Source: Clostridia bacterium
Lineage (GTDB): Bacteria; Bacillota; Clostridia; Oscillospirales; CAG-272
Length of the DNA: 7,679 nt
Reading direction: 5' to 3'
NCBI GenBank assembly: GCA_017504335.1
Contig: JAFVRI010000201.1
Location: 1 to 7,679 of the forward strand
Part shown: positions 1-6,229 of the stretch, piece after piece
Layout: every line of letters starts with the position of its first letter
How positions within the stretch are numbered: the stretch's first letter is position 1
Notes under the pieces: model-generated
What the model was told of the DNA's origin: nothing
Databases searched by the model: none
What the model saw: the letters and a program-made list of their open reading frames with translations, nothing else
Position numbers and translations under genes: made by a program

Positions 1-1554
1 AGCCGCTGACAGCTCCTCGGCATAGCCAACCGCTGATTTCAAGGGTGTGCTTTTGCGAATCTTTCCCTCGCCGTCAATATCCGACAGCGAAAGATCGGTC
101 TCTTCCTCCTCATTTTCTTCAATGGAGGGACAAACCACATAAACCTGTCCGCTTGCTTCTACCTGCTTCAAAATGAATGCCTGCAGTCGTGTGCGATAGC
201 TCTCATCCACCACAAAGGTATCGACCCGCTGCCTTCCCTTTGGCATCTCATCCAGAAGAGACACGTCCAAATCCCCATAGAGAGACAAGGCTAAGGTTCT
301 CGGAATGGGAGTCGCGCTCATGACCAGCATATGAGAATGGCGGTTTTTCTCCGCCAGCGTCGCTCGCTGGTTGACACCGAATCGGTGTTGCTCATCCGCC
401 ACCACGACGCCGGGCTCGGCAAACTCCACGCCCTCCGAAAGAAGCGCTTGCGTTCCCACCACAAGAGAGATCCGTTCGGCAGGATCCGAGGCGGATAGCC
501 CCCGATGGATCTTTTTCTTTTCGGCGGCACTCAAGGAGCCGCACAGCAAAACCGGTTGAATTCCCATCGGGATAAACAGATCACACAGATCCGCATAATG
601 CTGTCTTGCCAAAATTTCGGTAGGCGCCATCAGCGCGGCTTGCTTTCCGTTCTGCAGAGCAATCCACATGGCAATGGCGGCGCATACCGTTTTTCCGCTT
701 CCCACATCTCCGATGAGAATCCGATTCATTGCCTGCCCCTTCGCCATATCGGATCGGATCTGATGGGCAACTCGCTTTTGCGCATCGGTCAGCTCATAAG
801 GCAATCGGTCGCAAAGGCTTTGATAGTCCCCCTTCGGACAGGGGTCGGCTTCCGTAATCTCTCTTCTTTTCGCGGTGGCGGAAATACCCAAGGAAAATAG
901 AAAAAACTCCTCAAAAATCAGCCGTTTCTTTGCTGCAGCCAACGCAGAAAAGCTTTCGGGTGCATGAATATTCCGAATCGCATAGGAACGAAGGCAAAGG
1001 CCCTGCCGGCGACGTAGCTCGGAGGGAAGCATATCCTCCTCTCCCTGTAAGGACAAAAGCGTCAGCGCCGATTTCATATCCTTGGCGATCTGCTTTTGGC
1101 TCAAGCCCTCGGTAAGGGGGTAGACAGGGATCAGAGGTGGAAGCTCGATATCTTCTCGCCACGGCTCATAGGCGGGAGAGGTCATAGCATATTTTCCGTT
1201 CTTCCTTTCTACCCGTCCGTAAAAGCGGAAGGTGGCTCCGGGAGCAAATACATTCCTCAAAAAATCCTGGTTGAAGAAGGTGATCTCACAGATACCGCTG
1301 TCGTCATAGGCTCGGAATTTCAGAAGGGACATCCTGCCACGGATTCTTGCGCTTTTCGGCTCGGTCGCGACCGTCAAAAGGTGGGCGCTTTTCCCGATCC
1401 CATCCGCTTCGGAAAGAAGGCGCACGTTGCCTCGGTCCTCATATCCTCTCGGATAATGCACCAGTAGATCCTCTACCGTATGAATCCCCAATCTGCCATA
1501 TGCCGCCGCTCTGGCAGCACCGACTCCGTAAAGCTTTTTGATATCGGTATCCAT
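1..1554 (-). CDS. recG: ATP-dependent DNA helicase RecG (3' end cut by window edge)
   Basis: RecG is a monomeric double-stranded DNA translocase that binds branched DNA, drives fork reversal and branch migration, and acts in recombination and replication-fork repair in the cytosol. The frame is open from an ATG at 1554 to the left edge, giving 518 residues of the roughly 680 usual for the family. About the last 160 residues, the distal part of helicase domain 2, lie outside. Visible in order: an N-terminal helix-hairpin-like stretch (DIKKLYGVGAARAAAYGRLG, residues 4-23) with HYPRGYED at 33-40, the OB-fold wedge domain (about 55-130), Walker A GDVGSGKT (282-289), PTEILARQH (311-319), the RecG-type DEQHRFG box (387-393) and motif III MSATPIPRT (412-420). 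The start is supported by a GGGAGGTG Shine-Dalgarno sequence about 5 nt upstream. An acidic stretch at about 480-504 looks like a small insertion in domain 2. It has its own promoter. The identification is near certain. Confidence 0.97.
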   Translation of the reverse strand, partial: MDTDIKKLYGVGAARAAAYGRLGIHTVEDLLVHYPRGYEDRGNVRLLSEADGIGKSAHLLTVATEPKSARIRGRMSLLKFRAYDDSGICEITFFNQDFLRNVFAPGATFRFYGRVERKNGKYAMTSPAYEPWREDIELPPLIPVYPLTEGLSQKQIAKDMKSALTLLSLQGEEDMLPSELRRRQGLCLRSYAIRNIHAPESFSALAAAKKRLIFEEFFLFSLGISATAKRREITEADPCPKGDYQSLCDRLPYELTDAQKRVAHQIRSDMAKGQAMNRILIGDVGSGKTVCAAIAMWIALQNGKQAALMAPTEILARQHYADLCDLFIPMGIQPVLLCGSLSAAEKKKIHRGLSASDPAERISLVVGTQALLSEGVEFAEPGVVVADEQHRFGVNQRATLAEKNRHSHMLVMSATPIPRTLALSLYGDLDVSLLDEMPKGRQRVDTFVVDESYRTRLQAFILKQVEASGQVYVVCPSIEENEEEETDLSLSDIDGEGKIRKSTPLKSAVGYAEELSAA

Positions 1555-1582
1555 CACGCCACCTCCCTTCTTTCCTTCTTTT

Positions 1583-1612
1583 ATTATACAACCTTTGGTA
1601 CGGATCTGTCAA
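1583..1612 (-). promoter_or_regulatory. Sigma-A promoter of recG
   Basis: On the minus strand a perfect -35 box TTGACA (1612-1607) is followed after 18 bases by a perfect -10 box TATAAT (1588-1583). Transcription should start near 1576, leaving a leader of only about 20 nt that holds the GGGAGGTG ribosome binding site. recG is therefore transcribed on its own here and is not at the end of a longer operon. The call rests on consensus match and position only. Confidence 0.85.
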
Positions 1613-1652
1613 GCACACACCGAAGGATTCTTGCTTTTTCCTTCCGCTTTCC

Positions 1653-1711
1653 AAAAAAAATCCCTAAAAACATTTTTTCTTATTGACAACCGAGGAATTC
1701 TGCGATATAAT
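1653..1711 (+). promoter_or_regulatory. Sigma-A promoter of the LRR lipoprotein gene, with upstream A/T tracts
   Basis: A perfect TTGACA (1683-1688) and a perfect TATAAT (1706-1711) are separated by the optimal 17 bases. Upstream are A8 (1653-1660), A5 (1666-1670) and T6 (1673-1678) tracts in the place of an UP element, which can bind the RNA polymerase alpha C-terminal domain. The predicted start is near 1718, and the leader carries GGAGGT (1732-1737), 5 nt before the ATG. I infer strong, largely constitutive expression. No operator-like repeat is visible. Confidence 0.87.
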
Positions 1712-1742
1712 AATATGGAATTAGAATACATGGAGGTATCTC

Positions 1743-2639
1743 ATGAAAAAGCTTCTTGCCATCATTCTTACCGCCCTGCTTGCCATCAGCTTTGTGGCTT
1801 GCGGAGAGGAAGAAGGAACGAATAACGATGATCTGGAAAATGCCGTTCAGGAGCAGCTGACCCTGGTTGCAAACAAAAAGGACACCGCTGCCTGCTCGGT
1901 CATTTATGATGTAAACGAGGAAGGAACCTACGAAATCACCGGTCTCATTCATGACGGTGTTTCTGATCTTCATATTGAAATCTCGGCAGAGACCCTTGCT
2001 ACTCTGGACCGTGATATTACGGGAATTGCCGATGAGGCGTTCAAATCCTGCAAGAATCTGGTTTCCATTAGTATCCCCGAGACCGTCACCTACATCGGAA
2101 AGGCTGCCTTCTATGACTGCGACGCGCTGAAGTCGATTGCTCTTCCCAAGTCGGTTTCGATTGTGAAAACCATGGCATTTCAGGGATGTGATGCGTTGAC
2201 CATCGTTTCCGCTAAGGAAGGTGAGATCACGGTCAATGACGACAAAGTAATGAGCGGTCTTGTAACCATTGAGAAGTACGCATTCAAGGATTGCACGAAG
2301 CTGGCTAATGTTATTCTTCCCAAGACGACCCTCAAGACCATCGACGAGGGTGCGTTTATGAACTGCAAGGCTCTTCCCAAGGTTACCATTCCTACCTCGG
2401 TAGCAACCATCGGAAGCGGAGCGTTCGGAAACTGCGAAAAGCTCACCTCTCTTGTTGCCCTGGGTAACCCCAAGAACATTGCGGATCCCGAGAATGCCGA
2501 CAGAGATTATCTGTTCAGCTCCAACATGAATGTAACCGTGACCGTAACCTCCAACTCCACCATGGAGAAGTACGCTAAGGCAAACGGCATTTCGTACAAG
2601 GTTCACAATGCCAATGACCCTTACGTTGAGGATTTTTAA
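1743..2639 (+). CDS. Surface lipoprotein with BspA-type leucine-rich repeats (LRR_5)
   Basis: Complete 298-residue protein. Residues 1-20 form a lipoprotein signal peptide: MKK, a hydrophobic core (LLAIILTALLAISFV), then the lipobox FVAC with the lipidated cysteine at C20. An acidic, polar linker follows (EEEGTNNDD, 22-30). Residues 31-88 look like a small beta-rich domain of unknown type. Residues 89-246 hold six LRR_5 repeats, each marked by an AFxxC motif with cysteines at 103, 126, 149, 184, 208 and 231, and by I-P or L-P turns. The spacing is 23, 23, 35, 24 and 23, so repeat 3 carries an insertion of about 12 residues (about 158-172). The C-terminus (about 268-289, MEKYAKANGISYKV) is the usual closing strand of BspA-like proteins. 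Such proteins are exposed on the cell surface and often bind host or partner-cell proteins, but the ligand cannot be told here. It is a single-gene unit with its own promoter and terminator. Confidence 0.9.
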   Translation: MKKLLAIILTALLAISFVACGEEEGTNNDDLENAVQEQLTLVANKKDTAACSVIYDVNEEGTYEITGLIHDGVSDLHIEISAETLATLDRDITGIADEAFKSCKNLVSISIPETVTYIGKAAFYDCDALKSIALPKSVSIVKTMAFQGCDALTIVSAKEGEITVNDDKVMSGLVTIEKYAFKDCTKLANVILPKTTLKTIDEGAFMNCKALPKVTIPTSVATIGSGAFGNCEKLTSLVALGNPKNIADPENADRDYLFSSNMNVTVTVTSNSTMEKYAKANGISYKVHNANDPYVEDF

Positions 2640-2660
2640 TCGAAGATTTTCATACTACAT

Positions 2661-2703
2661 AAAGAAGAGCGCTGTTTCCAAGGAAACAGCGCTCTTCTTT
2701 TTT
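2661..2703. terminator. Rho-independent terminator between convergent genes, probably bidirectional
   Basis: A perfect 19-bp inverted repeat (2661-2679 and 2682-2700, core GAAGAGCGCTGTTTCC) is separated by two bases, AA, so the real loop would open one or two more pairs. On the plus strand it ends in six T (2698-2703), 21 nt after the lipoprotein stop codon. On the minus strand it follows the alpha-galactosidase stop codon (2704-2702) directly, and the hairpin is followed by a shorter TTTATG. It should therefore stop plus-strand transcripts strongly and minus-strand transcripts less strongly. Confidence 0.93.
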
Positions 2704-4897
2704 ATTCTTCAATTGCGTCAATGTGATACTTCAGCGTCAGGAAATCGGCGCCGCGGATCTTAACCACGATGCCTACGGTCATCAACAACGCACCGGAGCA
2801 GGTCAGATCCAGCTCGGGGATATAATACCGAAGGTCGGGATCCAATCCCTGCAGGCGAATTCTCTTTGCGTAATCGTTGCAGATATTGATGCGGCGATAC
2901 ATGGTGAGGGTCGCCTTTTTCTTATCCTTTGCAACCAACTCGAAACCGAAGAAATTGCCCTCAAAGGGGTTTTCAATACGGTAAAGGTCTCCTTCCAGCA
3001 CAAGACTCTCGTCGCATTCCTTGTATTCGATGATCTGTGCCCGAACCTCTTCCCGATCCTCGTCGGTAAAGACGGTGGAGTCCAACTCGTATCCCGTTGC
3101 GCCCAGATGAGCAATGTCCGCACGGGTCTTCATCGTGGATACACGGTAGGTCTGGTGATTGGGGCTTGCAGATACGTGACAGCTCATGGAAGACAGAGGA
3201 TAGCACATGGAGGTACCGTACTGAATCATGGTTCTCGCTTCCGCGTCGGAGTTATCCGAGGTCCAGATCTGGGAGAAGTAATGCAGCATAGCAGGGTCAA
3301 ACCGTCCGCCACCTGCCGAGCATCCTTCAAAGAACACCTGAGGGTTCGCTTCAATGATCCGTTCGCAAAGGTCATACAGACCCAGCGCATACAGGTGCGC
3401 AAAGCGGGATTGATCCTTGGGATCTCTGCCAAGGGAGAAGGACTCGGTCACGTTACGGTTAAAGTCCCATTTTACGTAGTCCAGCTTGTTGTCACGAATC
3501 ACCTTGTTGACGGTGTCCACAATGTAGTCCCGAACCTCCTTACGGGTCAGATCCATCATGAACGAATCTCTGCCGATTCCATGGATTCGGCCGGGTACTC
3601 CGATGATGTAATCGGGATGCGCGCGGAACACCTCGGAATCCTCATTCAGGCACTCGGGCTCGAACCAAAGTCCCATCTTCATGCCCTTGCTATGTACGTA
3701 GTCCACCAAGGGCTTGAGACCGCCCGGCAGCTTTCGCTCGTTGACAATATGCCAGTCTCCAAGGCTTGCATGAGAATCGTCGCGGGAGGTTCCAAACCAT
3801 CCGTCGTCCAACACGAAAGTATCGATTCCCGTGCCCTCCACGGCATCTACGATCGCCTTTAGCTTTTCCAGATCGAAGTTAAAGCTGGTTCCCTCCCAGT
3901 TGTTCAGCAACAGAGGACGGGGAGATTTCACGTATCTCGGATTGATCAGATGGTTGCGATAAGCGTCATGGAAAGCACGGCTCATACCACCAAATCCTTC
4001 TGCGGAATAAGCGATCACCACCTCGGGGGTCTCAAAGCTCTCGCCCCCATCCAGCGTCCAATAGAAATCAAAGTCGTTGATACCGCCCATAAGCAAGGTA
4101 TGTCCGCCGGAATCGCCCTGCGCCTTCAATACGTAGGAAGAGGAATACACAAGATTGACACCCCATACCTGTCCGTTTGTTTCGGTAGTGCCCATATCGG
4201 AAACGGCAATAAAGGGATTGAGGGTCGCTGAAGAGCTAGTATTCTTTGAGTCAATGGATACCACTCCATGATGGACGTGGGTCTTCTGCATAAAGCGTTC
4301 GTGCGCCCAAGAGCCCCAGAGTGAGGTGACCTCATAATCGTTTCCGGGAAGGCTCAGGGAAAAGGAATAAGCACGGCGAAGGGTCGCGGGGGTCTTTGCC
4401 CCGTTGTGGTAGACTACACGGCGGGCAATGACGTCGCAATCGTCGTACACCGTATAGTAAAGATCCGCGCCGAAATCGGTATGAGAATCCTTCAAGTGAA
4501 GGACCAGTGTCTCACCGCCATCCATAGAGGGCATGCCGCTGATAGAAGGCTTTGCGGAAAGGATCTCGTGACCCACGTAAAGGAGATCGGACAGACGGTC
4601 GCCCGCCGCATTCTCCACCAGAACAGCAGGTTCGCGGTAGTCGCCCGTACCGTAGAAGGAAAGCTCGCTCTTCATATAGTTATAGGACCAGATCCTCTGT
4701 CCCTCAATGGCGGGATTGGGATGAATTCCCTTGGAAAGTCCTCCGTAGGCACGGGTGTGCATCAGGGACTCATGAGGAATGGTCTTGCCGAAATAAAGAT
4801 GCTCGGCATATCCGAAGGGATTGATGAAAAAGGTATAGGTCATTCCCTTTCCGTCAAGCCAAAAGGTTTTGGTTTCCTGCTCAAAAACAATCGACAT
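2702..4897 (-). CDS. Cytosolic GH36 alpha-galactosidase
   Basis: Complete 731-residue protein, the usual length for group I bacterial GH36 enzymes (about 720-745), which are mostly tetrameric. It should hydrolyse terminal alpha-1,6-galactose from melibiose, raffinose or stachyose with retention of configuration. No signal peptide is present, so it acts on imported sugar. Residues 1 to about 330 form the N-terminal beta-sandwich. The catalytic TIM barrel (about 330-640) shows FVLDDGWFG (361-369), GDWHIVNERKLPGGL (380-394), MGLWFEPE (408-415), YVKWDFNR (474-481) with nucleophile D478, EGCSAGGGRFDP (524-535) and WTSDNSDA (545-552) with acid/base D548. The C-terminal beta domain ends in the expected GLDPDLRYYI region. 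All key residues are intact. The start has AAGGAG (4910-4905), 7 nt upstream. It lies 15 nt behind the upstream gene and is surely co-transcribed with it. Alpha-N-acetylgalactosaminidase activity, also known in GH36, is a less likely alternative. Confidence 0.95.
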   Translation of the reverse strand: MSIVFEQETKTFWLDGKGMTYTFFINPFGYAEHLYFGKTIPHESLMHTRAYGGLSKGIHPNPAIEGQRIWSYNYMKSELSFYGTGDYREPAVLVENAAGDRLSDLLYVGHEILSAKPSISGMPSMDGGETLVLHLKDSHTDFGADLYYTVYDDCDVIARRVVYHNGAKTPATLRRAYSFSLSLPGNDYEVTSLWGSWAHERFMQKTHVHHGVVSIDSKNTSSSATLNPFIAVSDMGTTETNGQVWGVNLVYSSSYVLKAQGDSGGHTLLMGGINDFDFYWTLDGGESFETPEVVIAYSAEGFGGMSRAFHDAYRNHLINPRYVKSPRPLLLNNWEGTSFNFDLEKLKAIVDAVEGTGIDTFVLDDGWFGTSRDDSHASLGDWHIVNERKLPGGLKPLVDYVHSKGMKMGLWFEPECLNEDSEVFRAHPDYIIGVPGRIHGIGRDSFMMDLTRKEVRDYIVDTVNKVIRDNKLDYVKWDFNRNVTESFSLGRDPKDQSRFAHLYALGLYDLCERIIEANPQVFFEGCSAGGGRFDPAMLHYFSQIWTSDNSDAEARTMIQYGTSMCYPLSSMSCHVSASPNHQTYRVSTMKTRADIAHLGATGYELDSTVFTDEDREEVRAQIIEYKECDESLVLEGDLYRIENPFEGNFFGFELVAKDKKKATLTMYRRINICNDYAKRIRLQGLDPDLRYYIPELDLTCSGALLMTVGIVVKIRGADFLTLKYHIDAIEE

Positions 4898-4912
4898 CTT
4901 GATTCTCCTTTT
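4898..4912 (-). promoter_or_regulatory. Intercistronic ribosome binding site of the alpha-galactosidase gene
   Basis: Only 15 bases separate the stop codon of the first operon gene from the ATG of the second. They contain AAGGAG (4910-4905) with a 7-base spacer. There is no room for a promoter, so both genes should be read from the promoter at 6062-6090. Confidence 0.85.
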
Positions 4913-6031
4913 TTATTTTTTAATCCACTTGGAGGGGTACATCAGTACATCGGTGCCGTTGTGATTGGTCAACACCTTCACGTCATCGCCCTCGCAGATG
5001 TTGGGCTGGTTCATGCCGTCATCGGATACCATAGCAACGTAATGGTTACCGAAGGGAACGCCATCCTTTTCGGCGCAGATCTTATCACTCCAATGCAAGA
5101 GATCGGTGCTCACCCGCATGGCCATCACGTCACGGATAAACTGCTTGGGGTTTTCATATTGCAGGTCGGAAGCGGTCATCAGATAGATGCCGTACTTCTT
5201 CAGGTAGATCACACGGGGATGCCACGCATCCGCCACAATGACGCTTTCCTTTCCGAAGTTACCCGCTTCGCAGAAGGCGCCGTCATAATATTTCACAAAG
5301 TCACCCATGATACCGTCCTCACGGCGACGGGTCCTTGCCACGTAAACGTCGCAATGCTCCCAAAGCTCGGTATCCATATTCACACGGGACATATTGTAGA
5401 ACAGATAGATATATTCCTCGTCAATGAAGCAGGAGAAATCTCCGCTTCCGAGGCAGATCCTTCCCGATTTCTGGGGAATGATATTCTGTCCGTCGGGAAC
5501 AAACAGATCGGTAGCGGCTACCGTTTCCGCCGTCACCACCCAACGGTCAAAGATCCAGCTTCTTCCCTCGTCATCCGAATGCATCAGTCCAATGTGACGG
5601 AAATCGGAGTCAAAAGCGGGGCGGTCGCAGTATCCACGGGAATCGTAGTTGGTTCCCTGTGCCTTCCAGCCCGTTTCGTTGTGGAAGAAGCAGAAAAACC
5701 TATGGGTATTGGGGCAGATGTAAAGTCCGAAGGGCCAGATACTTCCTCTGGCGCGGATGCCCTCGGGATAGCGGATGCCCGAAAAAGCATAATCGGCGTG
5801 CCCCACGCTGAAGTTGGTATTGATGTAGTATTGGAGGGTCATATCCTCCAAGGTCTTGCCGGAAAACATGGCGATCCGTCCGAGGTGGGAGTGACCGCTC
5901 ATTGCCCAAAGGGTTCCGTCGGTATCACGGTACATGGGGGTGGTTCCGTCCTGATACACGTCATAGCGATTCATAAAGGGCGAATCCTTGCCGTCAGCGA
6001 TCAGAAGCTGATAATCCTTCAAAAAATCCAT
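4913..6031 (-). CDS. Putative beta-propeller glycoside hydrolase, family not assigned
   Basis: Complete 372-residue protein with no signal peptide or membrane segment, so cytosolic. I do not recognise the family. The sequence has repeated aromatic-rich beta-strand blocks ended by turns, as in five-bladed propeller glycosidases (GH43, GH32, GH117 and GH130 folds): MYRDTDGTLWAMSGHS (33-48), GLYICPNTHRFFCFFHNETGW (102-122, the usual paired strands of one blade), HSDDEGRSW (151-159, an Asp-box form SxDxGxxW), FIDEEYIYLFYN (202-213), WHPRVIYLKKYGIYLM (270-285) and MRVSTDLLHW (305-314, the SxDLxHW turn common in GH43-type propellers). The GH32 motif NDPNG is absent, so it is not an ordinary sucrase or invertase. 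It is the first gene of an operon with a GH36 alpha-galactosidase, which suggests a role in breaking down an alpha-galactose-containing sugar. The catalytic acids cannot be assigned from sequence alone. The ATG at 6031 has AAAGGAG (6044-6038) with a 6-base spacer. Confidence 0.72.
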   Translation of the reverse strand: MDFLKDYQLLIADGKDSPFMNRYDVYQDGTTPMYRDTDGTLWAMSGHSHLGRIAMFSGKTLEDMTLQYYINTNFSVGHADYAFSGIRYPEGIRARGSIWPFGLYICPNTHRFFCFFHNETGWKAQGTNYDSRGYCDRPAFDSDFRHIGLMHSDDEGRSWIFDRWVVTAETVAATDLFVPDGQNIIPQKSGRICLGSGDFSCFIDEEYIYLFYNMSRVNMDTELWEHCDVYVARTRRREDGIMGDFVKYYDGAFCEAGNFGKESVIVADAWHPRVIYLKKYGIYLMTASDLQYENPKQFIRDVMAMRVSTDLLHWSDKICAEKDGVPFGNHYVAMVSDDGMNQPNICEGDDVKVLTNHNGTDVLMYPSKWIKK

Positions 6032-6061
6032 AAAAAGCTCCTTTCCTTTTCAATCAATGTC

Positions 6062-6090
6062 ATTATAACAAAGAGAGATATAAAAAGCAA
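6062..6090 (-). promoter_or_regulatory. Extended -10 promoter of the propeller/alpha-galactosidase operon
   Basis: On the minus strand TGTTATAAT (6070-6062) gives an extended -10 with a perfect TATAAT (6067-6062). A -35 box TTGCTT (6090-6085) lies 17 bases upstream. The predicted start is near 6056, and the short leader contains the AAAGGAG ribosome binding site. The weak -35 with an extended -10 would fit a promoter helped by an activator, but none is encoded in the window. Confidence 0.75.
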
Positions 6091-6124
6091 GAGGATTTTC
6101 AAAAAAAGAAAAATCAAAAGGGAG

Positions 6125-6163
6125 GACATTTACGACATTTACAAAAAAGAAATAAAATGTAAA
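6125..6163. repeat. Tandem 9-bp repeat and overlapping inverted repeat, possible operator
   Basis: GACATTTAC occurs twice head to tail at 6125-6133 and 6134-6142. The second copy runs into TTTACA (6138-6143), which is matched by TGTAAA at 6158-6163, an inverted repeat with a 14-base AT-rich spacer. The block sits between the two divergent promoters, about 35 bases upstream of the operon's -35 box and about 20 bases upstream of the cardiolipin synthase -10 element. This is where a regulator of either side could bind. No known operator was recognised, and chance is possible in such AT-rich DNA. Confidence 0.4.
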
Positions 6164-6182
6164 ATTTTCGACAACAACTCCC

Positions 6183-6191
6183 TGCTATAAT
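6183..6191 (+). promoter_or_regulatory. Extended -10 promoter of the cardiolipin synthase gene
   Basis: TGCTATAAT is a perfect extended -10 element (TG at 6183-6184, TATAAT at 6186-6191). No good -35 hexamer is found at 16-18 bases upstream, where the sequence is A/T tract, so recognition would rest on the extended -10. The predicted start is near 6198, and the leader holds GGGAGG (6218-6223), 6 nt before the ATG. Confidence 0.7.
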
Positions 6192-6229
6192 GATATATTA
6201 CAGTGGAAGAACTTTTTGGGAGGCAAACC

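Noticed and set aside
505..1541. Several short plus-strand open frames opposite recG.
   Set aside because: The minus strand is one uninterrupted RecG frame with every motif in order, so these are antisense shadows. recG shows no frameshift within the window.
1680..2606. A 308-codon open frame on the minus strand opposite the LRR lipoprotein.
   Set aside because: The plus frame has a promoter, a ribosome binding site, a lipobox and six repeats. The minus frame only mirrors its regular repeat codons.
2723..3862. A 379-codon open frame on the plus strand opposite the catalytic half of the alpha-galactosidase.
   Set aside because: It has no ribosome binding site and no known motifs, and it lies exactly opposite the highly conserved GH36 barrel. 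It is a shadow frame.
4406..6190. A 594-codon open frame on the plus strand, opposite the propeller gene and part of the alpha-galactosidase gene.
   Set aside because: It spans two genes with clear ribosome binding sites and family motifs on the other strand, crosses their junction, has no recognisable domains and ends in AT-rich promoter DNA. It is best explained by codon bias of the true genes.
6032..6229. A riboswitch or small RNA in the AT-rich divergent region.
   Set aside because: The predicted transcript leaders are only about 25-30 nt, and no stable hairpin was found. The region is explained by two promoters and short repeats.
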